DNA of 64,000 nucleotides from Rhodococcus coprophilus NBRC 100603 (GCF_001895045.1 NZ_BDAM01000001.1:496001-560000), one strand, 5' to 3'. Counted from the stretch's first letter, positions 8,629 through 19,475 are shown. A program made the numbers and translations. The notes: generated from the sequence alone by a model not told the origin.

Positions 8629-9819
8629 TCAGGACTTTCTCTTGGCGCGCTTTCCGGTCGGCCGGGCCCCCGGCCTGGGGGCCCGCTGGACGGGCGTGTA
8701 GCGGGCGGCCGACGGATCCACGACAGTGGCAGCCGGAGCCGGTGCGGTCTGGGGAACCTGACCGCTTCCGGCGGACGCGACACGCGCCGCTGCCTCTTCG
8801 CGCTTGGCCAGCACCTTGCGGGTGTGCTTCGCGATCGGTCCGCGCCATTCCTTCAGGGTAACGAGGAGCGGGGTGGCGAAGAAGATCGACGAGAATGCGC
8901 CGACAACGATGCCGACGAGCTGGACCAGAGCCAGATCCTTGAGCGTGCCGACACCGAGGAGCCACACCGCAACCACCATCAGAGCGATGACGGGCAGCAC
9001 CGAGATGACGGTGGTGTTGATCGAACGCATCAGCGTCTGGTTGACGGCGAGGTTCGCCTGCTCGCCATAGGTCCGCCGGTGCAGGTGCAGGATGCCGCGG
9101 GTGTTCTCCTCCACCTTGTCGAACACGACCACGGTGTCGTAAAGGGAGAAACCGAGGATGGTCAGCAGCCCGATGACCGTCGCCGGCGTGACCTCGAATC
9201 CGACGAGCGAATACACCCCCGCGGTGACGATGATGTCGAAGAACAACGCGGCAATCGCGGCGATCGCCATGTCACGTTCGTAGCGCACCGCGATGTAGAC
9301 ACTGACGATCACCAGGAACACCACCAGCGCGATGAGCGCCTTTTCGGTGATCTGGCTGCCCCACGTCTCGCTCACGTCGGCGACACTGATCGAGTTGATG
9401 GAGGGCTGGCCGTCGCTGCCTGCCGGCTGGAACTCCTCGAACAGCGCGGACTGCACGGCTGCGACCTGACCCTGGTCGAGCGCCTCGGACCGGATCTGGA
9501 ACGTGGCTCCCGAGCCGGCGCCGACGGTCTGAACCGCCTCCGGCTCGAAGCCGAGGGTGTCGCTGAATACCGTCTCGACGTCCGCGGTGCTCACATCGGC
9601 GACAGCCGGCATCTGGATGCGGGTGCCGCCTTCGAAATCGATACCCCACGTGAAGCCGCGCACGAGCATGCTCAGCAACGCGAGCAGCACGATCACCGCG
9701 GTCACGATGTACCAGCGTTTGCGCTGTCCCACGATCTCGAACGCGCCGGTGCCCGTGTAGAGCCCCGCGAGTGTTCCGCGCCGCTTCGTGGGTTGTTCCG
9801 CTGTCGTCGTCCCGGTCAT
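8629..9819 (-). CDS. secF: protein translocase subunit SecF
   Basis: 396 aa, six-segment membrane protein of the SecDF complex that uses proton motive force to help pull proteins through SecYEG. Seen: first membrane segment near residues 35-55, GIDFEGGTRIQM after it, and the later membrane bundle with GFSLYDTVVVFDKVEEN and SVLPVIALMVVAVWLLG. The ATG at 9819 is chosen because AAGGAGG lies 7 nt upstream; a GTG two codons earlier would overlap the secD stop but is only one base from the site. The C-terminal tail (about 340-396) is basic and proline rich. Same transcription unit as secD. Confidence 0.94.
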   Translation of the reverse strand: MTGTTTAEQPTKRRGTLAGLYTGTGAFEIVGQRKRWYIVTAVIVLLALLSMLVRGFTWGIDFEGGTRIQMPAVADVSTADVETVFSDTLGFEPEAVQTVGAGSGATFQIRSEALDQGQVAAVQSALFEEFQPAGSDGQPSINSISVADVSETWGSQITEKALIALVVFLVIVSVYIAVRYERDMAIAAIAALFFDIIVTAGVYSLVGFEVTPATVIGLLTILGFSLYDTVVVFDKVEENTRGILHLHRRTYGEQANLAVNQTLMRSINTTVISVLPVIALMVVAVWLLGVGTLKDLALVQLVGIVVGAFSSIFFATPLLVTLKEWRGPIAKHTRKVLAKREEAAARVASAGSGQVPQTAPAPAATVVDPSAARYTPVQRAPRPGARPTGKRAKRKS

Positions 9820-9821
9820 GA

Positions 9822-11645
9822 TCACGCCTCCTTCGCCGCTGTCGCAGCGACCTGGCGCTCGTGCGCCACCTGCTGAATTGCTCCCAGACCGTTCACGCTC
9901 GGCTTGGACCAGAACTTCGATCTCGATGCCAGATGGACGAGCGGCCAGGTCACGAGGAAGACCACCACCACGTCCAGGATCGTGGTCAGGCCGAGGGTGA
10001 ATGCGAATCCGCGTACCTGACCGACCGCGAGGACGTACAGGACGGCGGCCGCGATGAAGCTGACCGCGTTACCGGACAGGATTGTGCGACGGGCGCGTGC
10101 CCAACCGCGCGGGACTGCGGAGCGGAAGCTCCGGCCCTCCCGGATCTCGTCCTTGATGCGCTCGAAGAAGACGACGAACGAGTCCGCGGTCATGCCGATA
10201 CCGATGATCAGGCCGGCGATCCCCGCAAGGTCGAGTGTGAAGCCTATGTACCGGCCGAGGAGCACCATCACGGCGTAGACCGCGAGACCGGACAGGACGA
10301 GCGACAACGCGGTGAGGACACCGAGCATCCGGTAGTACGCCAGGCAGAACAGGAACACCAGGACGAGGCCGACGGCACCGGCGATCAGACCGGCTTCCAG
10401 CGACGCGAATCCGAGAGTGGCCGACACGGTCTCTGCTTCGGACGCGACGAACGACAGCGGCAGCGAACCGTACTTGAGCGTGTTCGCGAGTTCGCTCGCC
10501 TGCGTGTTGGTGAAGTTGCCGGTGATCGACGTGGCGCTGCCCGCGGGGGTTGCACCCTGGATGACCGGCGCGCTGACCACCTGCGAGTCGAGTGTGAAAG
10601 CGGCCTGCTTACCGATGTTGGCTGCGGTGAACTGCGCCCACGTGTTGCTGCCCTCGCTGTCGAAGGTCAAGCTGACCTCGTAGCGCGACTGCTGGGAGTT
10701 GAATCCCGAGGTGGCGTCGGTGATCTGCTGGCCGTCGATGATGCTGGGGCCGAGCAGGTAGACGGAGGTGTCGTCCGTCGAGCAGGCCACGAGCGGCAAG
10801 GCCGGATCGTCGTTGCCCGCAAGTGGATCGGCCGCAGAGCAGTCGAGGGCGATAGCCGCCTCCTGCTGGACAGCAGGGTCGGTGCTCTGACGGGAGGCCT
10901 TGGCCGCGGCGATCTGGTCGGCTGCCTCTGCCTGCACGCTACCGGGAACCGCCTCGGGCGACGAAGACTCGGCCGGGGCCTCGGTGGCGGGTGTCTCGGC
11001 GGGCGCTTCGGTAGCTGGAGACTCGGTAGCGGGAGACTCGGCAGGCGCCTCGGTGGCCGGGGACTCGCCCGGTTCGGCGGGCGCATCGGTCGGCTCCTGC
11101 GCCGGGAACGGCCGGCCCTGCGGCTCCGCGCCGTCCGTGGCGGGTGCCTGCTCGCCGTCGGCGGGCGGAACTTCGGCAGGTGCGTCCGTCTCCGATTCCG
11201 GAGTGGGGGCGCCCTCGGCGGGGTTGTCCTGCCCGGTGGGCTGCTGCGCCGCCGTGTTCGAGCTCGCGATCGGTCCCCCGAGCACCGGGCGGATGTAGAG
11301 CCGCGCGGTCTGTCCGAGAGTCTTCGCCTGCGCGCTGTCGTCACCGGGCACCGTGATCACCAGGTTGTCGCCGTCGACGACCACCTCCGAACCCGATACA
11401 CCGAGGCCGTTCACACGGGTCTCGATGATCTGCTGGGCCTGCCGCAAGCTGTCCGAGCTCGGGCTGCTGCCGTCCGGGGTGCGCGCGGTGAGCGTCACCC
11501 GCGTGCCGCCCTGCAGATCGATGCCGAGTTTGGGAGTCGGCGACTTGTCCCCGGTGAAGAAGACCAATGCATACAGCGCTACCAGGATCACCCCGAATAG
11601 GGCGAGCGAACGCGCGGGATGCACCGATCCATTGGAAGGTGCCAC
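9822..11645 (-). CDS. secD: protein translocase subunit SecD
   Basis: 607 aa partner of SecF. N-terminal membrane segment (about 12-30), [12 protein letters not shown] (about 39), a large exported domain, then five membrane segments from about 425 (e.g. [20 protein letters not shown]). Start GTG 11645. The exported P1 region carries an unusual Ala/Pro/Glu/Thr-rich insertion (about residues 131-240) built partly of ATEAPAE-like repeats, making the protein longer than I remember for M. tuberculosis SecD. The insertion should lie outside the membrane. secF follows with a very short junction. Confidence 0.94.
   Translation of the reverse strand: MAPSNGSVHPARSLALFGVILVALYALVFFTGDKSPTPKLGIDLQGGTRVTLTARTPDGSSPSSDSLRQAQQIIETRVNGLGVSGSEVVVDGDNLVITVPGDDSAQAKTLGQTARLYIRPVLGGPIASSNTAAQQPTGQDNPAEGAPTPESETDAPAEVPPADGEQAPATDGAEPQGRPFPAQEPTDAPAEPGESPATEAPAESPATESPATEAPAETPATEAPAESSSPEAVPGSVQAEAADQIAAAKASRQSTDPAVQQEAAIALDCSAADPLAGNDDPALPLVACSTDDTSVYLLGPSIIDGQQITDATSGFNSQQSRYEVSLTFDSEGSNTWAQFTAANIGKQAAFTLDSQVVSAPVIQGATPAGSATSITGNFTNTQASELANTLKYGSLPLSFVASEAETVSATLGFASLEAGLIAGAVGLVLVFLFCLAYYRMLGVLTALSLVLSGLAVYAVMVLLGRYIGFTLDLAGIAGLIIGIGMTADSFVVFFERIKDEIREGRSFRSAVPRGWARARRTILSGNAVSFIAAAVLYVLAVGQVRGFAFTLGLTTILDVVVVFLVTWPLVHLASRSKFWSKPSVNGLGAIQQVAHERQVAATAAKEA
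10962..11060 (-). repeat. imperfect tandem repeats inside secD
   Basis: About 33 codons encode a run of seven- to eight-residue units of the type PATEAPAES / [14 protein letters not shown]. The DNA shows recurring ACTCGGTAGC-, GCCTCGGTGGC- and GGAGACTCGGC-like blocks. It is the core of a longer low-complexity stretch (10926-11255) in the exported domain of SecD and is expected to vary in length between strains. Confidence 0.75.
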
Positions 11646-11776
11646 GGTGTGTCAGTCTCCTCGATACGAGTGAGTGGAATCGGTGAAGGCAACTCTCACA
11701 GACGTGCTGCGGGCACGCGGCGGCCACGCAGCCGCATCGGCGCCGACAAGTTCTCGGTGCGCCGCGCGCGTAGGCG

Positions 11777-12112
11777 TCAGTGCTCGGTGGGGCGCCCGTC
11801 GGTCTGGTCGTCCTTACCGAGCGAGATCCGGCCGCTGTCGTCGACCGGGTTCTCGGCGGTAGGCACGACGCGCTCACGAACGACCAGGCGTGACCAGGTG
11901 GTCACCACTCCCGGTGCGATCTCGAGTTCGACGGTGTCGTCCGCGAGCGACACCACCGTGGCGTGCAGCCCTGCGGTCGTCATCACGCGGTCGCCGATGC
12001 TCAGGGAGTCCTGGAGCTCCGCTACCTTGGCCATTTCCTTCTTCTGACGCCGCACGCCCAGGAAGGTCGGGACGAGCAGAGCGAGAATCAGGAGCGGGAA
12101 TAGCAGTTCCAT
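11777..12112 (-). CDS. yajC: preprotein translocase subunit YajC
   Basis: 111 aa single-pass membrane protein. An N-terminal membrane helix (about 2-19) is followed by RRQKKEM and the YajC core DSLSIGDRVMTTAGLHATV (about 35-53). It associates with SecDF in the Sec translocase; exact role unsettled. It sits 131 bp upstream of secD in the same direction and is likely the first gene of the secretion unit. The charged C-terminal tail (about 85-111) is not conserved in the family. Confidence 0.92.
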   Translation of the reverse strand: MELLFPLLILALLVPTFLGVRRQKKEMAKVAELQDSLSIGDRVMTTAGLHATVVSLADDTVELEIAPGVVTTWSRLVVRERVVPTAENPVDDSGRISLGKDDQTDGRPTEH

Positions 12113-12253
12113 CGTTGAAGTCAGTCCTCGGTTGTAGCCAGTGTCGTGGCGGCAGCGCGGCCGGCTCGACGTCGGAATCGGCCTCCACGGACCGATGCAA
12201 TAGACCAGTGTGCCATTACCTCGCCGCAGACCCTACGACCACGCGGCCGGGCA

Positions 12254-13396
12254 CTAGACCCCGGGTGGCCCCGGATGCTCACCTGATCGATCGAGCTGCG
12301 GCTCCCGTGCGCGCACCTCGATACCTCCGGTAGCCGCCTCGGGTGGCGGCGTCAGTCCGAGCTGAAGCCAGGCCGCCGCGGTCGCGACCCGCCCACGGGG
12401 TGTGCGGGCGATCATTCCGGCACGTACGAGGAACGGTTCGCAGACCTCCTCGACCGTTCCCGGCTCCTCGCCGACGGCCACGGCCAAGGTCGAAACGCCC
12501 ACCGGCCCGCCGCCGAAGCTGCGCACCAGCGCACCGAGCACCGCCCGGTCGAGACGATCCAGGCCGATGGGATCGACGTCGTACACCTCGAGCGCCGCCA
12601 TGGCGATGTCGCGCGTCACGACGCCGTCGGCGCGGACCTCGGCGTAGTCACGCACCCGGCGCAGCAGACGGTTGGCGATACGCGGTGTGCCGCGCGAGCG
12701 ACCGGCGATCTCGGCGCTCGCGTCGTCGTGCAGGTCGATACCGAGGATCGCGGCCGACCGGCGCAGGATCAGCTGCAACTCGGCGGGCTCGTAGAAGTCC
12801 ATATGTGCGGTGAATCCGAACCGGTCGCGGAGTGGCCCGGTGAGGGCACCGGACCGGGTGGTCGCTCCGACGAGGGTGAACGGAGCGACCTCGAGCGGAA
12901 TGGAGGTGGCTCCCGGCCCCTTCCCCACCACGACGTCGACCCGGAAATCCTCCATCGCGAGATACAGCATCTCCTCGGCGGGGCGGGCGATCCGGTGGAT
13001 CTCGTCGATGAACAGGACGTCACCCTCGACGAGATTCGACAACATGGCCGCGAGGTCGCCCGCACGCTCGAGCGCCGGCCCGGACGTCAGCCGCAGCGAC
13101 GAACCCAGCTCGGCGGCGATGATCATCGCCATGGACGTCTTGCCGAGCCCCGGTGGTCCCGACAGCAGGATGTGGTCGGGTGTCCCGCCACGCATGGTGG
13201 CACCCCGCAATACGAGCTGGAGTTGTTCGCGCACTCTGGGCTGCCCGATGAAGTCGTCGAGGCTCTTGGGGCGCAGGCTCGCTTCGATGTCCCCGTCGGG
13301 TGCGGTGAACGCCGCGGTGACGGGAGAGTCGTGCGGATCGTCGTACGCAGCGTCGTCTCCGGAGAGCCCGTCCTCGGAGAGGTCGTCGCCGATCAT
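12254..13396 (-). CDS. ruvB: Holliday junction branch migration helicase RuvB
   Basis: 380 aa AAA+ motor. It drives branch migration with RuvA on Holliday junctions. Walker [10 protein letters not shown] (about residue 76), Walker B region LFIDEIHR (about 130), sensor segment [19 protein letters not shown], and a C-terminal winged-helix. An acidic N-terminal extension of about 35 residues precedes the usual start of the family. The start overlaps the ruvA stop (ATGA), so ruvC-ruvA-ruvB behave as one coupled operon. The last about 20 residues are variable. Confidence 0.96.
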   Translation of the reverse strand: MIGDDLSEDGLSGDDAAYDDPHDSPVTAAFTAPDGDIEASLRPKSLDDFIGQPRVREQLQLVLRGATMRGGTPDHILLSGPPGLGKTSMAMIIAAELGSSLRLTSGPALERAGDLAAMLSNLVEGDVLFIDEIHRIARPAEEMLYLAMEDFRVDVVVGKGPGATSIPLEVAPFTLVGATTRSGALTGPLRDRFGFTAHMDFYEPAELQLILRRSAAILGIDLHDDASAEIAGRSRGTPRIANRLLRRVRDYAEVRADGVVTRDIAMAALEVYDVDPIGLDRLDRAVLGALVRSFGGGPVGVSTLAVAVGEEPGTVEEVCEPFLVRAGMIARTPRGRVATAAAWLQLGLTPPPEAATGGIEVRAREPQLDRSGEHPGPPGV

Positions 13397-13992
13397 CGGG
13401 ACTTACCCAGCAGCGACAGCGCTGCCCGCAACGCGGTCGACGTATCGGCGTCCGGAGTGTCGGTCAGCACCGTGTCGGTGGACTGTTCTGCCTGCTTGAG
13501 CGGGAAACCGAGGCCGACGAGCGCCTCGACGACCTGCTCCCGCATCGGCGACGCCGAGACCGTGGTCGACGGCGCTGCGCCGCTGCCTCCGAAGGCGTCG
13601 ACCTTGTCGCGGAGTTCGACGATCATCCGCTCGGCGCCGCGCTTGCCGATACCCGGAACCCGGGTGAGCGCGGCGGTGTTCCCGTCTGCAAGCGCGGCGC
13701 GCAGCGCGTCGGGTTCGAGGACCGCAAGGGTCGCCATCGCCAGCCGCGGGCCGACGCCCGACACGGTGAGCAGGAGCCCGAACAGGTCGCGCGCATCGGG
13801 ATCGGCGAATCCGAAGAGTGTCATCGAGTCTTCGCGCACGATCATCGAGGTCATCAGTCGCGCGTGCTCACCTCGTCGCATGGTCGCGAGGGTCGCCGGC
13901 GTCGCGTTGACGCGATAACCCAGCCCCGCGGATTCGATGACCACATGGTCGAGTGCGATGTCGAGGACCTCGCCGCGGACGGAGGAGATCAC
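13393..13992 (-). CDS. ruvA: Holliday junction-binding protein RuvA
   Basis: 199 aa. Domain I (OB-fold, [20 protein letters not shown]), domain II with helix-hairpin-helix [13 protein letters not shown] and [13 protein letters not shown], and a C-terminal RuvB-contacting domain ([17 protein letters not shown]). The start is GTG 13992, which overlaps the ruvC stop as GTGA; a 40-codon upstream extension lies inside ruvC and is rejected. It tetramerises on four-way junctions and recruits RuvB. Confidence 0.95.
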   Translation of the reverse strand: MISSVRGEVLDIALDHVVIESAGLGYRVNATPATLATMRRGEHARLMTSMIVREDSMTLFGFADPDARDLFGLLLTVSGVGPRLAMATLAVLEPDALRAALADGNTAALTRVPGIGKRGAERMIVELRDKVDAFGGSGAAPSTTVSASPMREQVVEALVGLGFPLKQAEQSTDTVLTDTPDADTSTALRAALSLLGKSR

Positions 13993-14567
13993 CGTGTTCC
14001 TGCCTTCCGGGCTGCGGTCTGCTCCCGCAACCGTGCCTCGTAACGTCGTTTCTGTTCCGCCGCGGCTGCTTCCGCCGCGGCCATGCGAGCCATCATCGGG
14101 GCCCGCCAGCAATGGCAGATCGCCAGGGCGAGAGCATCGGCCGCGTCGGCGGGTTTCGGTGCCTGCGTCAGCCCGAGAATGCGGGTGACCATGGCGGTCA
14201 CCTGTTTCTTGTCGGCTCCGCCGTTGCCGGTGACCGCCGACTTCACCTGGCTGGGTGTGTGGAACATGACGGGAATCCCGCGCCGTGCGGCCGACAGTGC
14301 GACCACTCCCCCGGCCTGCGCCGTGCCCATCGCGGTACGCACGTTGTTCTGGGAGAAGACTCGTTCGACGGCGACGACCTCAGGCAGATACCGGTCCAGC
14401 CAGCTCTCGGCGGCATCGGAGATCTGCAGGAGGCGTGTAGCCAGGTCGAGATCGGTGGGGGTCCGGATCACGTCGACGGCAACCGCGGTGACCTCGCGGC
14501 CCCGGCCTGTGTCCACGATCCCGAAGCCGCATCTCGTCAGGCCCGGGTCGACACCCATCACACGCAC
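13989..14567 (-). CDS. ruvC: crossover junction endodeoxyribonuclease RuvC
   Basis: 192 aa resolvase that nicks Holliday junctions symmetrically. N-terminal [14 protein letters not shown] carries the first catalytic aspartate; [18 protein letters not shown] carries the glutamate; [12 protein letters not shown] near residue 145 carries the final aspartates. The start is taken as GTG 14567 giving MRVMGVDPG, as in relatives; a GTG and ATG two and three codons later are alternatives. The C-terminus (about 155-192) is basic and Ala-rich, an extension beyond the family core. First gene of ruvCAB. Confidence 0.95.
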   Translation of the reverse strand: MRVMGVDPGLTRCGFGIVDTGRGREVTAVAVDVIRTPTDLDLATRLLQISDAAESWLDRYLPEVVAVERVFSQNNVRTAMGTAQAGGVVALSAARRGIPVMFHTPSQVKSAVTGNGGADKKQVTAMVTRILGLTQAPKPADAADALALAICHCWRAPMMARMAAAEAAAAEQKRRYEARLREQTAARKAGTR

Positions 14568-14669
14568 CCGTCATACCCCTCACGCACTACGAACAGTTGT
14601 TCGATAGCGTATCGGAACGCCTCCGCCGTCCGCCGGTCCGACACGCGATCGGCCGGCGGACGCACGGGG

Positions 14670-15422
<753 letters not shown>

Positions 15423-15484
15423 TCGCTTGGAGCCCCTTCCGGCGAGGTGACGTCGGATCGCTCCGACTGTTCGGAGGGTCGATT

Positions 15485-16105
15485 CTACCTGCCGGATCGC
15501 GCGTGTACGCGCACAGCGTCGACGAAGAGCCGGTGCACCCGCAGATCACCACCGACCTCCGGGTGGAACGACGTGGCGAACACCGCGCCCTGACGTACCG
15601 CCACGGCGCGCCCGGCAGCGCGTCCGGTGGGCACCGTGGCGAGGACTTCGACTCCCGGCCCCGTTCGCTCCACCCACGGCGCGCGGATGAACACGGCCCG
15701 CACCGGCCCGCCTTCGATGCCCGTCATGTCGAGGTCCTCCTCGAAGGAATCGACCTGTCGTCCGAAGGCGTTGCGGCGCACGGTGATGTCGAGTGCGCCG
15801 AGGTGCTCGGCGTCCGGCCGGGTGTCGAGAACCTCGGAGGCGAGCAGGATCATCCCGGCGCACGAACCGTACGCCGGCATGCCCTCCGCCAGCCGGGATC
15901 GCAGCGGGTCGAGCAGGTCGAACACGCGCAGCAAGCGGCTCATCGTCGTCGACTCCCCGCCCGGGATCACCACCGCGTCGACGGTCTCGAGTTCGTTCTC
16001 CCGCCGCAGCGCGATCGTGCGTGCACCTGCGGATTCGAGTGCCGCGCGATGCTCCCGCACGTCGCCTTGCAGAGCGAGTACCCCGATGGTCGGCGTCGTG
16101 ATCAT
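15485..16105 (-). CDS. pdxT: pyridoxal 5'-phosphate synthase glutaminase subunit PdxT
   Basis: 206 aa class I glutamine amidotransferase that feeds ammonia to PdxS for PLP synthesis. Catalytic features: [13 protein letters not shown] (about 50), nucleophile Cys in [11 protein letters not shown] (about 80) and C-terminal SFHPEVGGD with the catalytic His and Glu. The start ATG 16105 gives [16 protein letters not shown], matching the family; the longer frame adds 29 codons without support. It lies with tesB upstream and yebC downstream; its partner pdxS is 3.4 kb away, separated by tesB and inserted genes. Confidence 0.95.
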   Translation of the reverse strand: MITTPTIGVLALQGDVREHRAALESAGARTIALRRENELETVDAVVIPGGESTTMSRLLRVFDLLDPLRSRLAEGMPAYGSCAGMILLASEVLDTRPDAEHLGALDITVRRNAFGRQVDSFEEDLDMTGIEGGPVRAVFIRAPWVERTGPGVEVLATVPTGRAAGRAVAVRQGAVFATSFHPEVGGDLRVHRLFVDAVRVHARSGR

Positions 16106-16133
16106 GTGGTCGTGTCCCCTCTCCTGGGAGCGC

Positions 16134-16952
16134 CTAAGGCCGGGGGGTGCGGCTGAGGCCCTCCTGCACCACCGCGGCGACGAATTGCCCACGGCTGTCG
16201 AAGATTCTGCCCTGGGTCAGCGCCCGCCCGAATCCGGCCGCCGGGGACGTCTGGTCGTAGAGCAGCCAGTCGTCGGCGCGGAACGGTCGCAGGAACCACA
16301 TGGCGTGGTCGAGCGAGGCGCCCTGGATCTGCTCGTCGCGATGGATGACCATCGACGAACCGAGCAACGTCATGTCGCTCATGTACGCGAGCGTGCAGAC
16401 GTGCAGGACCGGGTCGTCCGGGAGCGGAAGACGCGACCGGAACCACAACTGCTGCTGGGCGGCCGAGCCGTCGCGGCGCACGATGCGATCCTGCGGTACG
16501 AACCGGAACTCCCATTCCGCCCATTCCCGGTGCACCCATCGGTATTCGGGGTCGGGTGAATCCATCGCGTCGGTCAACTCGTCGGGCATCGGCACCGCGG
16601 GCATCACATCCTGATGCTCGATGCCGTGATCCTCGATGTGGAACGACGCCGACATGGTGAAGATCGCCTTGCCGTCCTGGATCGCGGTGACCCGCCGCGT
16701 GGCGAACGAGCGCCCGTCACGCATGCGCTCGACCTGGTAGACGATGCTCTTCTCGGGGTTTCCCGGCCGCAGGAAGTAACCGTGCAGAGAATGGACACCG
16801 AAGGCGGGATCGACGGTGCGCACGGCCGACACGAGCGACTGGCCCGCCACCTGGCCTCCGAAAGTCCGCTGCAGCAACGTCTCGGTGGCGATACCCCGGA
16901 AGATGTCGTTCTCGATCCGTTCCAGTGCCAGGATGTCTTCGATCTTCGCCAT
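16134..16952 (-). CDS. tesB: acyl-CoA thioesterase II
   Basis: 272 aa double-hotdog thioesterase, hydrolysing acyl-CoA to free fatty acid and CoA. N-terminal hotdog with [15 protein letters not shown] (about 28) and [14 protein letters not shown] (about 52); C-terminal hotdog with [20 protein letters not shown] and the active-site segment [23 protein letters not shown] lies 5 nt before the ATG. Position between pdxT and pdxS matches the mycobacterial order. The gene is divergent from the rsbQ-like gene with 141 bp between them. Confidence 0.93.
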   Translation of the reverse strand: MAKIEDILALERIENDIFRGIATETLLQRTFGGQVAGQSLVSAVRTVDPAFGVHSLHGYFLRPGNPEKSIVYQVERMRDGRSFATRRVTAIQDGKAIFTMSASFHIEDHGIEHQDVMPAVPMPDELTDAMDSPDPEYRWVHREWAEWEFRFVPQDRIVRRDGSAAQQQLWFRSRLPLPDDPVLHVCTLAYMSDMTLLGSSMVIHRDEQIQGASLDHAMWFLRPFRADDWLLYDQTSPAAGFGRALTQGRIFDSRGQFVAAVVQEGLSRTPRP

Positions 16953-17093
16953 GTGGGCCCCTTCTCTGCTCCGTACCGTTGAAGGCTAGCCGGGGGCCGG
17001 AGGGACCCTGCAGGTCAACCTCCCCCGACCGGGCAAACGCGCACTCCGCGAAGACGCGATCTGTGGCAGTCTCTCAGCGAGGGAGGGGAGGAC

Positions 17094-17915
17094 ATGGGTA
17101 ACGACGTGCGCGCACTGAGCAGGAATCACGTCACCGTGACTGGACGCCGAAGCGCCCCGGTCGTCGTGCTGGCCCACGGTTTCGGGTGCGATCAGAGCCT
17201 GTGGCGCCTCGTGGTCCCGACCCTGGAACGGGACTTCACGGTGGTGCGGTTCGACCACGTCGGATCAGGCCGCTCGGACACGTCCGCGTGGAGCGCGTCG
17301 CGCTACTCGACCCTGGACAGTTACGCCGAGGACGTACTCGAAGTGGTTCGCGCGCTGGATCTCGGACCCGTTGTCTTCGTGGGCCATTCGGTCAGTGCCA
17401 CGATGGGGGTGCTGGCTGCGGCACGAGAACCCGACCTCTTTGCCGGCCTGGTCCTGCTCGTACCGTCACCGTGTTTCATCGACGACCCGGCGACGGGGTA
17501 CCGCGGTGGGTTCAGCGCCGAGGACATCGACGAACTCCTCGAGGCGCTGGAAGCGAACTATCTGGGCTGGTCGGGCGAGATGGCTCCGGTGATCATGGGC
17601 AATCCCGATCGCCCCGTACTCGGTGACGAACTCGCCGACCTCTTCTGCCGGACCGACCCCGATATCGCCCGCGTCTTCGCCCGAGTCACCTTCCTGTCCG
17701 ACAATCGCGACGATCTGGCTGCTGTCACGGTGCCGACGCTCGTCGCGCAGTGTTCGCGCGACGCCATCGCACCACGCGAAGTGGGGGCGTTCGTCCACGA
17801 TCACATCCCCGGCAGCGAACTCGTGACTCTCGACGCGACAGGCCACTGCCCCCAGCTCAGCGCCCCGGACGAGACGGCAGCCGCGATCGCCGGCTTCGCT
17901 TCGCGTGTCGGATGA
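17094..17915 (+). CDS. rsbQ: RsbQ-like alpha/beta hydrolase
   Basis: 273 aa cytosolic alpha/beta hydrolase. Catalytic triad visible: Ser99 in VGHSVSAT, Asp223 in QCSRDAIAP and His251 in DATGHCPQLS, almost the spacing I remember for B. subtilis RsbQ (Ser96, Asp219, His247). The lid-region phrase GFSAEDIDELLEALEANYLG and SPCFIDD also fit that family. In Bacillus RsbQ is required by the PAS-domain phosphatase RsbP to sense energy stress. Here the next gene is exactly such a phosphatase and the ATG overlaps this stop. Strong GGGAGG ribosome site. Ligand unknown; plant KAI2/D14 receptors are relatives. Confidence 0.82.
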   Translation: MGNDVRALSRNHVTVTGRRSAPVVVLAHGFGCDQSLWRLVVPTLERDFTVVRFDHVGSGRSDTSAWSASRYSTLDSYAEDVLEVVRALDLGPVVFVGHSVSATMGVLAAAREPDLFAGLVLLVPSPCFIDDPATGYRGGFSAEDIDELLEALEANYLGWSGEMAPVIMGNPDRPVLGDELADLFCRTDPDIARVFARVTFLSDNRDDLAAVTVPTLVAQCSRDAIAPREVGAFVHDHIPGSELVTLDATGHCPQLSAPDETAAAIAGFASRVG

Positions 17916-19207
17916 CGACCCCACCCGAGCCCGACGACCCACTCGCCCGGCGCGACCCGCAGGAGGGTCGACCGAGCGAGGATCCCCTGCCCGCGACGCT
18001 CGAGGAGACTTTCGCCGAAAGCGCCGAGAGCCTGTACGAGAACGCTCCCTGCGGATACATGACGACCCTTCCCGACGGGCGGATCGTGAAGATCAACACG
18101 ACGCTCCTGGGCTGGCTCGGTTACCCGCGTGAGGACCTTGTGGGACGGCGCTACTTCTCCGACCTGCTCTCGGTGGGCGGACGGATCTACCACGAGACCC
18201 ATTTCGCTCCCCTGCTTCTGCTCCACGGTGAAATCGGCGGCATCGCACTGGAACTGAAGACGGCGAGCGGGTCGAGACTTCCCGTTCTGGTGACCTCGAA
18301 CCTCGAGAGGGATTCGTCCGGGAGGCCTGTCCTCGTCCGGACGACGCTGTTCGACGCCCGGGAGCGGCGCGCGTACGAAGTGGAGTTGCTGCGGGCGAGG
18401 CGCGAAGCCGACAAGGAGCGCGAACGACTCCAGCGCATCACCGCGGTGTTGCAGACCACCTTGCTGCCGCCCGCACTGCCGGAGGTGGCGGGCCTCGACG
18501 TGGCCGCTCACTACCACATCGCGTCACCGGACGAGGTCGGTGGCGATTTCTACGATCTGTTCCCGCTGGGCGCCGATTCGTGGGGTCTGTATCTGGGTGA
18601 CGTGTGCGGCAAAGGCGCGCGAGCGGCGGTGGCGACATCGATGGTCCGGTACACGCTCCGCGCTGCGGCGGTACACGATCCCGACCCGGTCACGGTCCTC
18701 ACCACCCTCAACACCGCGTTCCTGCAGGAACGGAGGCTCGGAACTCACGACGGTGAAACTCGAGCGCCGTTCTGCACCATAGTGTTCGGCACGATCGCCC
18801 CCGCTGCGCAGACGGGGAGCTTCGTCGTCTCGCTCGCGACGGGTGGACACCCACCGGCCGTGCTGATGCGAGCCGGCGGCACTGCCGATTATCTGCCCAC
18901 CGCTGGAGGACACCCGGTCGGACTGCTCGACGATCCGCGATTCGTCACCGCGCAGGTCCGGCTGGACCCCGGGGACACGCTGCTGTTCTACACCGACGGA
19001 CTGACCGAGGCGCGGGTCCCCGACACCGTTCGTGACAGGTTCGGCGAAGAGTCGCTCCTCGCTTCCCTCCGAAGGGGCGCGCCGGCGACCGCCGGCCACG
19101 CCGTCGCCGCGATGCGCGAGCTCCTCGGCGAACTCGGGCCGGGCGTCCAGGACGACGTCGCGGCGATGGCGATCCATGCCCCGCGCCCTAGGTCCGCAGC
19201 GACCTAG
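17912..19207 (+). CDS. PAS-PP2C (SpoIIE-type) phosphatase, RsbP-like
   Basis: 431 aa. N-terminal PAS domain (about 30-140: YENAPCGYMTTLPDGRIVKIN), a coiled-coil linker (about 145-180, many Arg/Glu) and a C-terminal SpoIIE/PP2C phosphatase domain (about 195-425) with metal motifs DEVGGDFYDLF, LGDVCGKGARAAVATSM, SLATGGHPPAVL, LLFYTDGLTEAR and a late QDDVAAMAI. All expected acidic residues are present. Likely dephosphorylates an anti-anti-sigma (STAS) protein when the PAS/RsbQ arm is triggered; no STAS or anti-sigma gene is in the window. Start ATG overlaps the rsbQ-like stop (ATGA), so the two are coupled. Confidence 0.85.
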   Translation: MTTPPEPDDPLARRDPQEGRPSEDPLPATLEETFAESAESLYENAPCGYMTTLPDGRIVKINTTLLGWLGYPREDLVGRRYFSDLLSVGGRIYHETHFAPLLLLHGEIGGIALELKTASGSRLPVLVTSNLERDSSGRPVLVRTTLFDARERRAYEVELLRARREADKERERLQRITAVLQTTLLPPALPEVAGLDVAAHYHIASPDEVGGDFYDLFPLGADSWGLYLGDVCGKGARAAVATSMVRYTLRAAAVHDPDPVTVLTTLNTAFLQERRLGTHDGETRAPFCTIVFGTIAPAAQTGSFVVSLATGGHPPAVLMRAGGTADYLPTAGGHPVGLLDDPRFVTAQVRLDPGDTLLFYTDGLTEARVPDTVRDRFGEESLLASLRRGAPATAGHAVAAMRELLGELGPGVQDDVAAMAIHAPRPRSAAT

Positions 19208-19216
19208 ACAAAGTGG

Positions 19217-19230
19217 ACCGGTCGACCGGT
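19217..19230. promoter_or_regulatory. 14-bp perfect palindrome
   Basis: ACCGGTCGACCGGT reads identically on both strands, 10 nt after the phosphatase stop and 33 nt before the small membrane protein gene. It could be an operator for the small gene. Too short and C/G-rich to exclude chance. Confidence 0.3.
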
Positions 19231-19262
19231 TCTGCTGCCGACGCCCGTGCGGAGCGAGCAGA

Positions 19263-19475
19263 ATGCTTCCCATGGCCGATAAGGGGCATAAGCACCGCGG
19301 GGACGATCCGCAGCGGACGCCACTCTACGGCGTCCTGATGATCATCGCGGCACTCGCGGCCGCGATCGCGGTGAGTTTCTACGGCCCGGTCTGGCTCCGG
19401 ATCGTCGTCTACATCGCCGCCGTCGCCGTGGTCGCCGTGGGGTTCGTGTTCACCCTGCGGGACTACTCCGGATGA
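19263..19475 (+). CDS. small two-helix membrane protein, function unknown
   Basis: 70 aa. A hydrophilic His/Lys/Asp-rich N-terminus (about 1-20) is followed by two hydrophobic helices (about 23-41 and 45-63) and a short charged tail ending RDYSG. The ATG at 19263 has GGAG 8 nt upstream; an ATG three codons later (MADKGHKH) is an alternative. It follows the RsbP-like gene by 55 bp in the same direction, but a palindrome lies between. I do not recognise the family. Short membrane proteins of this shape are common in actinobacteria. Confidence 0.6.
   Translation: MLPMADKGHKHRGDDPQRTPLYGVLMIIAALAAAIAVSFYGPVWLRIVVYIAAVAVVAVGFVFTLRDYSG

Noticed and set aside
10962-11060. CRISPR-like repeat array
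   Set aside because: Repeats are short, in frame and encode Ala/Pro/Glu/Thr units inside secD; no spacers or cas genes.
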